Part shown: positions 1 to 15,400 of the stretch, piece after piece
Numbering within the stretch: position 1 is the stretch's first letter
Layout: every line of letters starts with the position of its first letter
Origin: Strongylocentrotus droebachiensis
Taxonomy: Eukaryota; Echinodermata; Echinoidea; Camarodonta; Strongylocentrotidae
Direction: 5' to 3'
Length of the DNA: 64,000 bases
Assembly: GCA_035222895.1 (NCBI GenBank)
Contig: JAVYIG010000707.1
Span: 248,001 to 312,000, forward strand
Program-made: the position numbers and the translations under genes
The notes under the pieces: generated by a model
Seen by the model: only the letters and a program-made list of their open reading frames with translations
The model's database searches: none
What the model was told of the DNA's origin: nothing

Positions 1-383
1 TTGTTCATTGTAATGTTTTTTTTCCTTTTGTTTCTACATATGGTATGCTATTTCATGTTATTTTCAACCACCAGCTCTGTAAATTATCACTTTGAATGTA
101 TAAGCATGTTTCAAGTTGTTTTCATTTTGATTGTAAATTATGCACAATTTAACATTATGTTGCCATACATGATTGTGTTTTAAGTAAATATGATTTTGAA
201 TTGCATTGAATATTTCAGATTGCCAATCCCATTTTGCTCAGTGTGTCCATATGAAAAAGAGAGAGATTGATGGTAGAAACTTAAGGTAGCTCAGCGCAAT
301 GTAGTGACACTAAAAGAGAGAGAGAGAAAGATGGGGTAGTACAAGAGAATGAAATATACCACCATCTACATCTTGATATTTAC
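1..383. other. Intron sequence at left edge
   Basis: AT-rich intron of the laminin gene with a short GA repeat at about 313-330. I see no coding exon, RNA gene or recognisable mobile element. Confidence 0.6.
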
Positions 384-486
384 CTAGAAGGTCATGCCAG
401 TTGCCGTCACAAAGGAATGCGCTGCCCTCTGGAGGCATGTATGTAGCCTCAAAGATGCCGGCACCATTCTGTACTCTAAAGAAGAG
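384..486 (-). CDS. LAMA5-like: Exon w51: LG5 (last exon visible)
   Basis: 103 bp, acceptor CTACAG, donor CTAG|GTAAAT. Encodes LFFRVQNGAGIFEATYMPPE and AFLCDGNWHDLL, the C-D-G-x-W-H strand of LG5. One base carries over to an exon left of base 1. Roughly the last 60 residues and the stop codon are not in the window. Confidence 0.93.
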
Positions 487-3400
487 CTGTAGAAGAAAAT
501 TATTTAAAATTTTTAAAAAAATAAAAAAATTCAAAAAAAGGTGTGACCGAGGCATAAAAAAAGGTCCAGAGACAGCCCATGTTATTATACCCATCTTTGG
601 CCTCTCAGCCATGGCATTTCTTTTCAATATTTTAGAGAAAAGAACGCATCTGGACCCTGTAACATAAAATCGTAATTACAATCAAGCAAATATCTATTGT
701 ATCTTCGATCTTGCTCCAAGAGATTGTATCTTACCATGCACTATATCTATCTTTAGCATAAAATTAATGGTGAGTTACTGTTTATTACAATTATTATTGA
801 TATACAACTGATTCTTGGGAGATAAAATTAACTGTGACTCTTTAAAGCCTTTCTGCACTAGTTTGGCCAGGAAGGATTAGACCTCCCTGCATGTAGTCTT
901 TGTCAACTGCCCACGAGAAGGCCGTCAGAACCATGTACTGTCAAGGCAGTAGGGCCTTCTTGTTTGTCACGTCCACATAGACGACGTCGAAGATGTGACG
1001 TCATTTCGGCAATTTGCGCAACACAAACGAAAAGGCCCTAATGGCAGCCTTCTTGAGGGCAGCAGACATGTTATGTCCTGAATGAGTGTCATGTGACCGA
1101 TTCATTCTTACCTGGCCGTCGATTAGCTCAAAGGAAGCGAAGTCCATCCCGGGTTTAGCCACGGAGAAGATGACCCCTGATTTGACCCGAGGTTTGATGG
1201 ACATGCGGACCTCCAACCTCTGGTTGACCATGAACGTCTCGTCTGAAAGGGGTTGAAAAAAGATTAAAAAGTTGGTGAGTTAAGGCTCGTTAAGATATGA
1301 AACTGCTGCAAATAAACCGCAGCAGGTTTTTTTAATGAGTGGCAACTGCGCGCAACAAAGGCCTTGGCGTAAGATACAGAAATGTGAAGCGTATTAAATT
1401 TTACATCATCATTTTTTTTAAATGCTGTGGTTTTACTCCGTCATATCTGAACTAGACTTCAGAGATAAGGGGCCTTGTCAAAAGACAATCACAAAGAAAA
1501 CAAATATGTCTAGAAATTTCTCTTAATGTTTAATGGGAGACTATTCCAAATATTTGGACCAGATAAGGTTATATTTTGTTGACCCTTCTTCAAATTGATA
1601 AGGACCACTTACCAGGGATGACGTATCCCTTGCCAGGACCGAAGTAAACACCGGGTTCGATGATCTGAGAGCAAGCCTGGATCTCGTACTCGTTGGCACG
1701 TGCCCCGAACTCAACTCCGTTGTTCGTCAAATCTTTCATGCATCCCAGTAGCCCGATCTGGCTAGCTTCCTAAAATAGGCAATTGAAACAGTTTCAAGCA
1801 TAATTCAACACCTCACTGAAGTTTTGAATCTATTAACCACCTTTTTTATATTTGTTTGCAATTGCCATTATACCCTTATTTATGTTACTTTGAATTTTAT
1901 GTAAGATCCTTTTATTTTTAAGTTTGCATTTTTTTTTGTTTTTTCATGTCATCATCTTTACTATGTTTAAAAAAAATCTTTCATTGTATTCTTTGGATTT
2001 GGATGTTGTCATGAAAGATAAAATATCAATTTTTGTGTAAAGGCTGTCCCCATTGGTTTTTAGTCCACATATGTATGTAATAAAGTACTTAAAGTCCAAA
2101 ACAGATAAACAGTTAAGAAGAGCATATGGCAGCTTGTATCTTTTTGACAATTTTGACAACAAAAACTTTTGTGAGCATGTATCCAGTATTTTGCCTCCTT
2201 GTATTTCACAATTTGGTCTGCAGTGACCTTACTCTGCTAAAACTCAAGACTGAAACTATGAACTGGCTTATTGACTTACATCGACGTCATTGTTGGCGAC
2301 GGTAAGATCCTTGCTCAGTCCGCCCCAGAAGAAGTTGGTTGTAGTCTTGAGGAGACGAGCTCCGGGGACGCTCATACCGCTATTGACCAGTTCCCCGTCG
2401 ATGTACAGCTCACCGCTTGTTCGGTCGCGGAATGTTCTGATCTGTAACGTTTAAAAAAAGTATACCACAGTGAATGATAAAGTAGAGTATGGGGGGGGGG
2501 GGGGGGGGTGTTTCACAAAGATCCGAAGTCGAGCTTGACTCTAAGTTGGACTTAAAATTTATGGAGAGCCATTTGTAGCCTTAAAATAAAAATATATTCA
2601 AAAGTGAAAATTCAAGTTTTCTGGACTTTTCATAAACTCCACATCAAGAACATGAAATCTCCTTGATAATAGAAAGTATGAATTATTTGAATCCACATTA
2701 TAACTTTTACAAAATATTTTCAAAGATGCTAACAGCTTTCCATAATCATAAGAGCTATGTTCAACTTAGGATCTTTGTGAAACACCCCCCTGGTCATATA
2801 TGATTGCATTGTGAAAGAACCCATCTGGAAACAATTGGAAAATCTTGATTATTCAAGATTCATGATTCAAGATTCAAATGTTATTGTCCAAAATAATAAA
2901 GCAATTTGTTTCTTATTGGTGTCACATATAATATGAACATAGGCATAAAAATACCGGTTGATTGTGCGGCCATTTTGGGTCTTCAGTCTTAGATGTATCT
3001 AACATCTGATAAAACTGACCCGGAATTCATAAATTTTCCTTGAGGGAATCGACTGTTCATCGTACACCACTAGACATCGTTGATTGTGCAGCCATGGGTC
3101 TCCAGTGCTAGATACCCTGATCCAAAATTAAAAAATTATCATCCGAGTCGGAAATCATTACTCTACCATCAGATAAAACTGACCGGGAATTCTAAAGGGA
3201 AGCAATTTCTTACCGTATGCCACTGGGCATCGTTGATTGTGCGGCCATCTAGGGGCTCCAGTCTTAGATTCCCTGATCCAAGATTAAAGACCATGACGGG
3301 ACGACCCTCATACAAGAACAGCGCCAAGAGATCAATCTGAGAACCGTCTGCTGCGTAATAGATGATGCCATTGCGGGCACCGGTTCGCACAGCAACAGAA

Positions 3401-6400
3401 AGGTCGTACCTGAATTAAGGTATAAGTTGAATAAAAATTATATATCATCTACTGGTAATAAAATGTTGCGAAATACACCATTTTCAATGAAAACAAAAAT
3501 GATGTCAAGGATGATGGGTCCAAAACAAATCATTTTAAGAATAATAGCGCAATAAACATGTGTACCAACATTATACATTAGAGTCTTAAATAATATGTAT
3601 CATAATTGGGTAATCTGACAAGGTTTAGATATCCTGTAATTTCCTTGAATGAACCTACATCAAGAATTGACAAGTATTTCAGCAGTCACTTATGATAAAG
3701 CAACCCTTTTAAATTATTGATTGGTGGTTTAAAACCAATCCTCTGTTCTTCATGCTGACTGCCATTATCAATTCATCATACAAAAAAAAACATATGGCAG
3801 TTTATTGCTGCATATGTGAACGACCTAGTTATTGCCATAAGTGTGTACATGTACATGGAGGGGGTTGTTAACATTACTCACCCATTACTGTAATCAGATG
3901 ACTTAACCGGAGGGAACTCCACACGGCTGTCGGACAGGACACCAAACTGAACAGCGCCCTCATTAGTCGGGTCTTCAGGAGCGTCTTCTGGGTTGGACGA
4001 CAGGACGCAAGGTCCGTCGTTGCGCATGGATGGAGTCGTCGACGGGCCCGCGGCGGAAGTGGGGGCCGGGGAAGTGAGTGTGACCTCCCCTTCGGTGGCG
4101 TTGCTTGACAGCGACAGGTCACAGAATCCGTAGAAAGCGTTGAAGTCACGCAAACGGTTGGCAAAGGTGATTTTCCTGTTATTACAAGGTACAGATATAT
4201 CCAAGATGCATGAATATTGGCTATAAACCACCTACTTACATATATACCACTCCCAAGAACATATAGATTGTGATATGAAAATAATAAACATGAGTGAAAT
4301 CTCTTTTACCTCATTTTAAACAGAGAGAAATGACTGTGATATTTTAATTTTGGGCCAAATAAATAAAACAAAAACAAGATTAGTAATGAAATATAAACAT
4401 ATTTATATACAGGACTCCACACCAACTCTTTTGGAAGGGGATCTTGATTGAACTTTTTACAATCTGTATGCAAGAGCCCTATATGTAAAATCCTCTGAGA
4501 AAAAGCATCTACAAATGTGTTATATCACAGAATCTGCAAGCAAAGTGTATACCATCTACAATAATTCTAGCATAGATATAAAATTGTTGTAAAACATGGA
4601 TTCTGTGAAGTAATGTCCATATGACAATCGTTTTCTCTGCTTAGTATTTTCTTTGCAAAAATTACAATAAGAATTAGAATACATTTATTAATGTATTTAA
4701 AGTTGTCTAAATGTATGTGTAATCCAGCAAATTTTGTTGTAAACATGGACATAACTTACCTATGTTTGCTGGATATATCTGCCAGGCATCCAATGAATGG
4801 TACATTGGCTGCTGGTGGGACTGTGATAGGTCCCAAGTCGTATCCCTCAGGGACTCCACCAACAAACAGCATGCCCCCTGTCTTCATGTTGCGGCTGGCA
4901 AAGGCTTCCAAGACTGCTTCGTTATCATCGACCGACAGGGAGAGTCTATAAATAGGAATATTCAAGGATTGGAGTAAGAATACAGGCTTACCCAGCTGAT
5001 GGGAGAGGATGGGGTACTACTTTTTAAAGCACAGCCTAATGAATCGATCAAAAGGATATGGCAAAAAATTCAAATAAGAACAGATAACATCAGATTGAAA
5101 GGTACAAATTGCTGGAAAAGCAACATTTTAAAAAAATGTGGCCAAAAAGGGGGAAACACTGAGCAAGATCTTTGCAGAGTGCTTGTTGCAGATCTTAAGA
5201 AATGGATAAAGTGAGAAGCGGGTGACTTCTTTAATTTTGGCATCAAATTTGTTCACACCCTTACCAAATTTTTAAGTAACCGGTTTGTGAAAAATTGACA
5301 TGTCCTGATTTATGTTTCTTTACAATGTAACATATTAAAGGGGAAGTCCACCCTGAAATTAAGTTAGTTTTAATAGGAGTAGAAAAATGAGAGAAACAAG
5401 TCAGTGAAAGTTTGAGCAAATTCCGATTAAAAATAAGGAAGTTAGGATTTTTTAAGTTGTGATCAATCAAACACAAATTGGCAACTCTATGACGTAAAAT
5501 GCGAGCTCAACTTCCATTTGCTTAGTACTAAAAAAATCTAAAATTTTCATTTTCCCTCAAGAAAAATTTCAACCATACATGCACCCTAAATATAATAATT
5601 GCAAATATGTTTCTATACCCCCCCTGCAAGGAACAAATATATATTCCGTTATCAATAACAAAGAAAACATGATTTTATGGAATATTATGCACAAAGCAAA
5701 TGAAGGAGAGCTCGTATAATAAGTCACAGAGTTGCCAATTTGTATTTGATTGATCACAACTTCAATAAGTCATAACTTTCTTATTTTCATTCAGAATTTG
5801 CTCAAACTTTCACTCACCTGATTTTCTTATTATTCTGCCTCTATCGAAACAAACTTATTTTGGGGGTGGACTTTCCCTTTAAAGCTCAGATCTAAAAGTA
5901 TTCTACAAAGGCCCTTAATCAATCAGTCCTCCTTTAATTCTTGAGCTACACAAAATACAAAAAACATCAAATTTACAAAGGGTATCCCTAATTTAGTTGT
6001 ATCTATACTATAGTCTGGCTTTACAAATTGGTAAATTACTAAGCCCCTCTCGATAACCCCACTGAATTTTATGAACTTACAATGTCATTACTCGTTCTTA
6101 TTTGATTTTAATATAACATTAGAAGAAATCAAGTAAACAAAATCATTTTGTACCAGATTCATTGAAGGAATTGATATGGGAATGGTTTGATTCAAAAGTA
6201 GAATGAATTTATTTCAATGAGGACAGAAGTTCAAACTAATTTTGCCTTACACTACACCTGGCTTTCAAGTTACACATTAAAGATAAACTTTAGTACTGGA
6301 AATGCGATTGCATTGTGAAAGAAAAGGTGTGGAAAGGTTCAGAAACAGTTGATCATGTAGCATGTAAGTATTGGTGTGCACTGCAAGGTTCTGGCTGGAG

Positions 6401-9400
6401 TCATCAAAATCATAATAACTTTGACAGAGTTTTAGTAAAGTAACAAGCACTGTACACAGAAAGCTATATATGGGACAACACACATGGTGTCGGGGCTAGT
6501 ACTACCTTGATTTCCTTGTCTTTCTATGCTCATTACTCAGTCAGTATACATTTTCTTCCAATATTGTTAGGCACATGTCATTTATTTGTAATCTTGAACA
6601 TTCAGTGTAAGTTTCGTTTGATTCTGTGAGAATTAATTTTCTTTTTTTTACCAGAACTGGAGTTTATCTTTAGCAACCAGGTCAATTTCATCAAACTATA
6701 GTAAGCCAACATTTAAAGTGAATACAGGAAACAAATTACTTTCTTCTGAAAGTTAACTTCTCTATAATATTTCAATATCTTTCTATAATCTTTCAATATC
6801 TTTCTATAATCTTTCAATATCTTTCTATAATCTTTCAATATCTTTCTATAATCTTTCAATATCTTTCTATAATCTTTCAATATCTTTTTAATTCAGACTT
6901 ACTATATTACGTTACTCAGTACGGGAGCCTATTCACATACAAGCTATGCTTTTTATTTAGGATCCCCAAATTTTACATTGTATTACCTTTAATACCTGTC
7001 ATATCTATATATTTCAAAAGTTTGTACATATTTTCCATCCATTATACCTTTTATTTCAAAAATGTGGAACAAATGAACTTCAAACTTCAATATATATTGC
7101 TGGTAACTAAAACATGCTTGAATAATTCACTTATGCTAACAATGAATACACAAAGTACTATATATAGTTTGCTGATGAATAATATATTTCACACAAGTGC
7201 TGTAAACAGTCATGCAGGCACACACAATGGATAAAATGCTCTTACAAGTATATTTCATCCTAAGACAGTGCATTGCAAAGAGTATCTACTTTTATAAACT
7301 GTGTACATGTGCATGCATAGAGTATACATTATACATACCGCACACATTCAGTATATTCATAATTATTTCACATATATAACTCTTATATAACTTTCGTGGA
7401 ATAAGATAACAATATATGAGATTTATAAGGCCGTGAATTCACTTGAAATCAAATGATCACAGCAAGGCAGTCAATACACAGGTGCTGGATGACTAAAACA
7501 GAAAACTTAATTGGGCGATTTGGCCTCCAAAACCCTTAGCCAAATATAAATTGCACTTGCCCAAAGTCTTTACAAAGGAAAAACAACAATTCTTGATAGC
7601 GAGAATTGAAATAGATGCATGATACATGTACATACATGCAACAGCACAAAACACTGCTTGCTTTAATGAGCAATTGTGTTGTTTATTTGCTCCCCTATCA
7701 ACATAATTCAGCTGTCCTAGGCAAGTGAGTTTTGTTGAACGTCACAGAACAAAATAAAAGATCACAATAGGATTAAAAGAGTTACATGTCGAAGCAAATT
7801 ATTTAGATTAATAAATTAATAATAAGATTGATTATAAGTGAGTCAAGCAGAAGAAAAAAAATGAAAAGGTCTGACAAAAACAGAGGGTGCAAAATGGGAA
7901 AGAAATATTAAGATAAAATCATAAACAGAAGACAAAAAAGCTGTATACGATTTAAAAGTGAATAATTGGGTATTATGTGAATATAAAAAAAATCACACAT
8001 ACAAATGTGCATGTGAAAGTTGTTGGCATGCAGGGTTAAGGAAAGCTATACAAGTTAAACAAGCTAAAACTAAAACGAGTAATCTAAAAAATTCTAAGAA
8101 ATAATATTTGACTACTTACTCATCAAAACCAGGGCTAATAGGTTAAATAAAGGATTGAAATTGCAGCGAGGAAAAAAGATTGGGAGATATATATATATAT
8201 ATAATCATTGAACGTAAAGCGGGGAGAGGTTTTGCAGGTCAATGGTAGCATAAATTATTTATGAAGCAACTATCTTTTGGATTTTGTCTCAGAGAGAAAT
8301 GCAGATGATTCCAAGTTGAGCATTAGTGATTAAGTCAAAGACTACAACTAGTGTTAAGGTTTGGCTCAAAAAAATGTAAGGACTTTGCATAGGACTGAGA
8401 TTTCTACAAAAACATGGTGCTCAATCTTTCTTCTTCTTTTAAATGCAGTATTAAAGGCATTGTTTAAACAATATTTCCAGTTTTACAAATCTGAGATGCA
8501 TGGCCCTACATGTCTGTGATATGGTGTAATATTGAAGCCCTAAAAAAAATTGCGCTTCAAAATGATCATGAAGTGCCTAAAAAAAATGAAAGTCTTTGAT
8601 TGACCGGTTTTACCATACTTATTTTCCCTTAAAGACTATAGTGTTATACAAACTGTTGGGCAAACGTTTTTTAAAATCTCAAATTCCAATCGTTAATATC
8701 TTGATAATCAGACAGGCGATCGGCTTGTAAAAGTCATGGATTCCTGGCTGACCTAAAGGTTTATAATTATGATTGCAGCATGCGCTAAATCCAGGATTTT
8801 GTTTAGAATCTGAGACAAAGATACCCAATCCCTATTAAGTGTATTTGTATCTTCTACTGAAAAAGTAAATGTTCATAATAATATTAAACTGTTTTGTAAG
8901 TGTGAAGTGTGAAGTTTTGTTGTTCAAACAGTCCGACAATGAAATCATCTGCATGTGTTTCTCTTGAATTTAAATCGAGGGAATGAGGGATGAGACAGTA
9001 TTTAATTAAGCATCACTGATCAGAGAGAGAGAAGTCTTTAATAAAAAAGAGGAAGGGAGGGCGAAGGGGAGGATGAAAGCTTGATAGGGATAGAGAACAT
9101 GACTCTCTTCCATTATAAAAAGCAAAATAAAATAAAAGGAAGTTCTGAGAGACCGTTGTCAATATCAACATACATATTGAAAAAAGTGAGCTTTCTTTAT
9201 TGAAAGACGTTTTTAAAAACACTGCTGCTAATTTCTAACTGCTGTTAATTTCTGTTTAAAAAAAAGAAACAAACTCAACATATAGTTCTTTTAATAAGAT
9301 CATGAAAATAGTTGAAAGGGGTCCGTGTAAAGACAAAAATCTCAAATAATGACTATTAATTATATTTTTAATATTAATATTCTTTTCTTTCAAATATAAA

Positions 9401-12400
9401 TAAGAACCAAACATAATGTGCGGAAGGTGTTGATGGGATGAAAATTTGCCACAATTATGCACAAATTCACAGGTTTAATACATTTATTCACAAGAGGAGA
9501 CCAGTAAAAATGTTATCACAGCGATGACCATAATCGCCCTGCATTATTAATTTTTAACAATCAGACGCTTGAACGCCTGAAATAAAACTTCACCAAAATA
9601 ACCCCCTTTTAAAAAAAGATATCGTCCTAAATATCACCATCATCAGTGACAGTAACTTTCTAAATTGAAGATTTGAAGCAAGGGAGGCCATTATGATACC
9701 ATTTAGGAACAAGCGTATTTATTAGGTTAGGCATTTTTTAGGTCTACACATGATCCAGATAAATAGACTCTAACTACTAAAAGCACAATGAATATAATTG
9801 CCGTGAATACTACACATATTTTCTACATTTTGAATTCTGATTTCTACTGCAATAAAATAGCGATGTTCTCATTCTAAGTGAGCTCCTCAAACATACTTTT
9901 TGGGGGAGAAACGATGTACATGCTCAACCAGTATGTATTGTCAAATGCAGATACACGTAGATGTATTAAAGTGATGCCACAGAGATTTACAACAAATTCC
10001 TTTAAATAGTAGAACACATCTCACAAATTAAATATGATTTTCATCTATTGCTTAAAGCTCCACTAATTTCCAACCGCTAGTGGCCACTTGCTAGTGAACA
10101 TAAATTTGCATTAAAAAAAGCACTACTTCTACACATTGCTATTATGTATTGCATTTAGTCTCCTGCATAAGACGTTATTGAGCTGACAACTACGCTACTA
10201 AAAGAATGGTATAGACCATAATGGCAAGCATTACTATTCTAGTACTGCAATAAAGTTGTTTGAACTACAGTAGCAACTCATCATCTACATTATCTTTAAA
10301 TAGCCCAAAGGGCATTAACTCTGTGTTAAATGATATGGGTTTATAGTAACTCCTTTTTGGCTCTGAGCTGATGAGACATGTACAGTCAAACCTGTCTATA
10401 AAGACCACTAAAGGGAGACAAGAAAACTGGTCTTTATAGACAGGTGGTCTTAATGTACAGGTTCATTTTTTAAAGGTTTCAATGGGAAATTCTGCTCAAG
10501 GGAGACAGAAAACTGGTCTTTATAGACAGGTGGTCTTAATGTACAGGTTCATTTTTTAAAGGTTTCAATGGGAAATTCTGCTCAAGGGAGACAGAAAATG
10601 CAGTATTTATAGACAGGTGGTCTTTCTATACAGGTAGTCACTAAAGCAGGTTTGACTGTATATAAAAACCTTTCAGGGGCGAGGCAAAATAAGTGGACGT
10701 TATAGCCTGGGCATAGTTCCAAGTACAAATCTACTGACATCCTATAGAAACGCTGGTTCATTTTGATGTATGAATTTCAATGGGAAAACTGTAGAAAAAC
10801 TTGTTTCACAGTTTAGCTATACGTTATTTTCATAAAGTTTTCACAAGATACACTACTGTAAAAGTAGAAATATTTGAGGTACATTAATTTTGCGCAGATT
10901 TTGCGTTAAGATCGGCAAGTGCGAATTTTAGAACTTTTACTTTTTAGAAAATATTAAGCATGAATTCTCATTCGTGTTTTGAACTGGCTGAATTGCATGC
11001 AACGCGAATTTAAGAATGAGCTAATATGCTTTGAGGTCGCTCAGCGCAAGGGAAATAAAATACAAGTGGGCTTTCTATATGTGTGGTCGCTAAATGAGGT
11101 TTGTCTGTACAAGTCTATCTTATTTCATATACAATTCAAAGCCAGCAGCCTAAAAGCGGTCAAACTAGAAAGCATGTGATATACGTCAGGTGGTACTCAC
11201 TTTGCATTAGCTCTTCTTGCAGGGCGACGCACGTTAATGGTGTGCCACATTCCATCGTTGTAGTTATTCTCGGGGGTGAGAAGCTCCGCGGTCTCGTCCT
11301 TATGAGCGACTACAAGGACGGCTCCATCTTTCATCATGATTGCAAGAGATGAACCCTGAAAGATAGATAAGAAACAAACATTTTGATAGGCATTTTCCTT
11401 GTATACGGTACTATGAATAAAAAGTGTATGTATGTGTATGCTCAGGGGGCAAAACTGCAATTAACAATTAAATACCAGAAACAGGGAGAAAATGAGAAAT
11501 AAAGGAGGGGAAAAATCATGCTGGGAATTTTCACTTTTCATCCATCAATTCTACCCCTCCCCCCTCACTAAAAACGAGAGAAGGATCCTAAAATTTTGTT
11601 TTGTTTAGTGACCCCCTGTCTACGATGACCACCCGTCTACAAAGACCACATTTTTTTGTTTCCCTTAAAAATGGTTTCTCATTGAAACATGTACTAAAGG
11701 AACCTGTACATAAAGACCACCTGCCTTTAAATACCACTTATCTTGTATCCTTTGGGTGGTCTTTATAGACAGGTTTCACAGTAGTAAAACAAAAAAAACT
11801 TGATATGACCTACGACCTTTGACCTCTCCTGGCTTACCTGGGTGTCGTCGGCGGTGTAGAGCATCAGGCCATTGGGCTGCTCGGTGCGGAAGCGCAGGAT
11901 GAAGTCCCCATCGTCCATCAGGTCCAGATCATCGAGCATGGCCAGCTCAGTGTAACCCCCGCTTGGGCCGGGATAGGTGGCCACGCGGATGTCCTGCAAA
12001 ATTTAAAGACACATATTACAATCAAAACAACAACACACAGGGATATCAGGGGGGTGTTTCATGAAGCTGTTCGTAAAGTTACGCATGACTTTAGCAACGA
12101 CTTGAATATGAAGTGCCAGATATGATGCCCAAAGTTTTTCCTGATGTTTTAACAAAGTGTGACTATATTTCAAATAACCTCAATTAAATTATGGCAAAAA
12201 ATATACTTTGCATCAAAAATTTTTGTTATAATTAGAATGTTAATCTACATCTGCACAGTTCAAACTTTAGTTGATGCAGTTAAAAACGATTGAGCATCCC
12301 ATTTGGCTTTTCATATTTCAGTAATTCGTAAAATCATGGGTAAACTTTACAAACAGCTTCATGAAACACCCCCCAGTTGTCTTTACAGTACTGGCCTATA

Positions 12401-15400
12401 AAGAGACTCAACATGTAGGTGCCCGGTACATTCCGTACATTACAAGCCTTAAAAAGGCCCGAAACTTAAGTTATTTTGTGTTTTTACCAGAACTCTCTTC
12501 CACATTACCAGGTCTAAATTGCTCAATGCTAACATCAATTTCTGCTGGACTTACCTGGCGGATGCATGCTGGGAAGAATCCAGCCGTCTGGACATCTGCA
12601 GCGGTCAGATCAACGTTCTGAGAGCTGATGACAAGGTTGGCCATGCAGCCACGGAAACGCTCTCGGGTGACACGTCTGCAAGAGAATAGTAGGGAGAGGA
12701 AATGAGTTTAATCACTATATTCCTACTTGAAGAATGACAATGCATACTTGTATTGTTGGGTCAGGTCATTTTACAGTACGGACTAACTAATCATTTTTAT
12801 TCTCAACATCATTTTCATCATCAGAACCAGCATCATCATCCTTCTTCTTCTTCTCCTCCTCCTCCTCCTTTTCATAATCATCTTCATCATCTTCATCATC
12901 ATTGTCACTGTCCTCCTCCTCTTCCTAATTATCATCACCATCCTTCTTCTCCTCCTTCTCATCGTCCTAATTATCATCATCCTTCTTCTCCTCCTTATCA
13001 TCATCATCATCATTCTTTCTCATCATCTTCATCTTCATCATCATTGTTACTGTCCTCCTCCTCCTCCTAATCATCATCATCATCATCCTTCTCCTACTTC
13101 TCATCCTAATCTGTCATCATCATTCTTTATAAGCATCAACTTCATCATCATTGTCACTGTCCTCCTCTTCCTAATCATCATCATCCTTCTCCTTCTCCTC
13201 CTTCTCATCATCCTTATCATAATTTTTTCTCGTCAATCAGATTCCAAAGGACTCCTTCTACTTACGTGAACTGGTCATCTGGAACGCCCGACAATCCACC
13301 AATGTAGATCAGATTGTTTGTCCCGAGCTCAGTCTCTGCCCCAGGTGAGGAGAATTGGGCAAAGTCCTCAGCACTATGACAAACACATAACATTGAAATT
13401 TGTTAATCACTGTCTGCTTGTGATGGTTGGCTGTTTAAAGGTATAGACTAGTTCTGGTCATGCGATTGAATTGTGAAAGAAATGTTGTGGAATTGATCAG
13501 AAAAGGTTGAACATCTAGCATATAAGTATTGGTGTGTACTGCAAGGTTCTGGAATCATCAAAATGATGAGAAATTTGGCCCAGTCTTGGTAAAGTTACAA
13601 GCACTGTACACAGAAAGATTTGTATAAGGGACTAAGCGATATCTATCCAGTCCGGAGAGATATAATAATTTCCCAAATATATCAATTACTTGGTGGTTTC
13701 CCGGCAAAAATGTGTATCATCACGTATTAGTCAAAACATATTCTTTCACACGATTGGTAATAAGAGCTTTCATTGCATTTTTAGAGAGGGGGACGTTTCC
13801 AAAACTGGTCTATACTTTTAACTCCGAAGCTGCCATGTTCTTGTCAAATAGAACACGTATTAATGCCACGTACATGTACATGTATTTTGAATTGAATTGA
13901 TCTTTATTTCGTTCATCATAAATAAAAAACATCATAACAAACATATAAAATACAAAACATAGTGTACAGGTTAACAATAGAAAACAACAACAAAAATATA
14001 TATGAATGTGGAGACAGCTAGGAAAGCCAAAGGCTTTGTTGGTGCTGCCACCAAAACAGTAATAAAATATAATACAGTATTATATTGTTGTTTGAGAAGG
14101 TGATTTAAAATTTCAAAAAAAACAAAAAACAAAAACAAAAGAACAAAAAACTTATGCCTAAATAGAGGGGGGAAAACAAGAAATGTACCCTTGTCCCCTG
14201 TGGCAATGCAAACACCTTGTAAACTCACGACAGTAATAAAGCCATGGCACATTCCTGACTGATTCTATTGTTCTATAGTAAGTTCATCTGCATTTTATCT
14301 TGGGGCTAGAAGTAACCTTCTATGTAATTCATAACAAACCACAAAATTAAATATTTCATTAATTCAATGAATGTTTGATTGGGAACCCAAATATGGGAGT
14401 ACCTCATATTAGTTAATACATATTATATCATTAATATGTAGGTTTTCGTCAAATTATCTATGCCATTCTTCATTAAAAATTGAAACTGCTCCAATTGTGT
14501 CATTCCGTAACGGTTGGAATCGACCTTTGACACTTCATAACATGAGTAATATTAGATGCTGCTTATAAGTATCGGCTTACATGGTGATGCAGATAAGGCT
14601 TACGGTTGCACCATGTGAGAGAGGGGGGAGGATTGGGGAGTCCTGAAAAGGACTGTCAGTAATATTTCTTTCTTGATTGTGTGTATGTAAAGATTACCAA
14701 CAGTCCTTTTCAGGACTCTCCAATCCTTCCCCCTCTCTCACATGGTGCAACCGTATGCCTACTGTATATGAGTAACATTAGATTTGCAGTTTGGTAGATA
14801 TTTAACATATAATTTTCAAAGTTCAAAGTTCAAAGTAATACTCACATGGGTCCCTGAGAAATGGTGAAGAGTTGGGTTGCCTTGCCGACACGGAAGATGG
14901 TAATGGTGGTCCACTTGTTGTTGTTGTAAATATTCTTAGATATCTTGGAGACGGGTCCGGAACCAAGGTCGTACTCGTAGTAGATGCGTCCTCCACGCAT
15001 CTCGATGAAGAAAGTATCTCCCTATGGTGTTTGTAAAGATAAGATAAGAAAAGAAACTCAGATTTTGCATTTGATCCAGGTTGTACTGCGCTAGATGAGA
15101 CCTACGAGCATCTGGATAAAGAAAGTATCTCCCTATGGTGTTTGTAAAGCAAGACGGAATGGTGAAGTTGTTTAATAGCATTTGCTAAGATAAGAAAATA
15201 ATACATATTCAGTATTTGATCGACAGTTGTACATGCAGTACATCTCCATCGAGCATCTCGATAAAGAAAGTATTTCCCTATCATGTTTGTAAAGCAAGAC
15301 AGAATGGGGAAGATGTTTAATAGCAATTGCTAAGATAAGAAAAGAAACACGGATTCAGCATTTGATCCTGGGGGGTGTTTCTTAAAGCTGTTCGTAAAGT

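Noticed and set aside
12783..13070. Met/Arg-rich and His/Pro-rich open frames on both strands
   Set aside because: Trinucleotide microsatellite artefacts.
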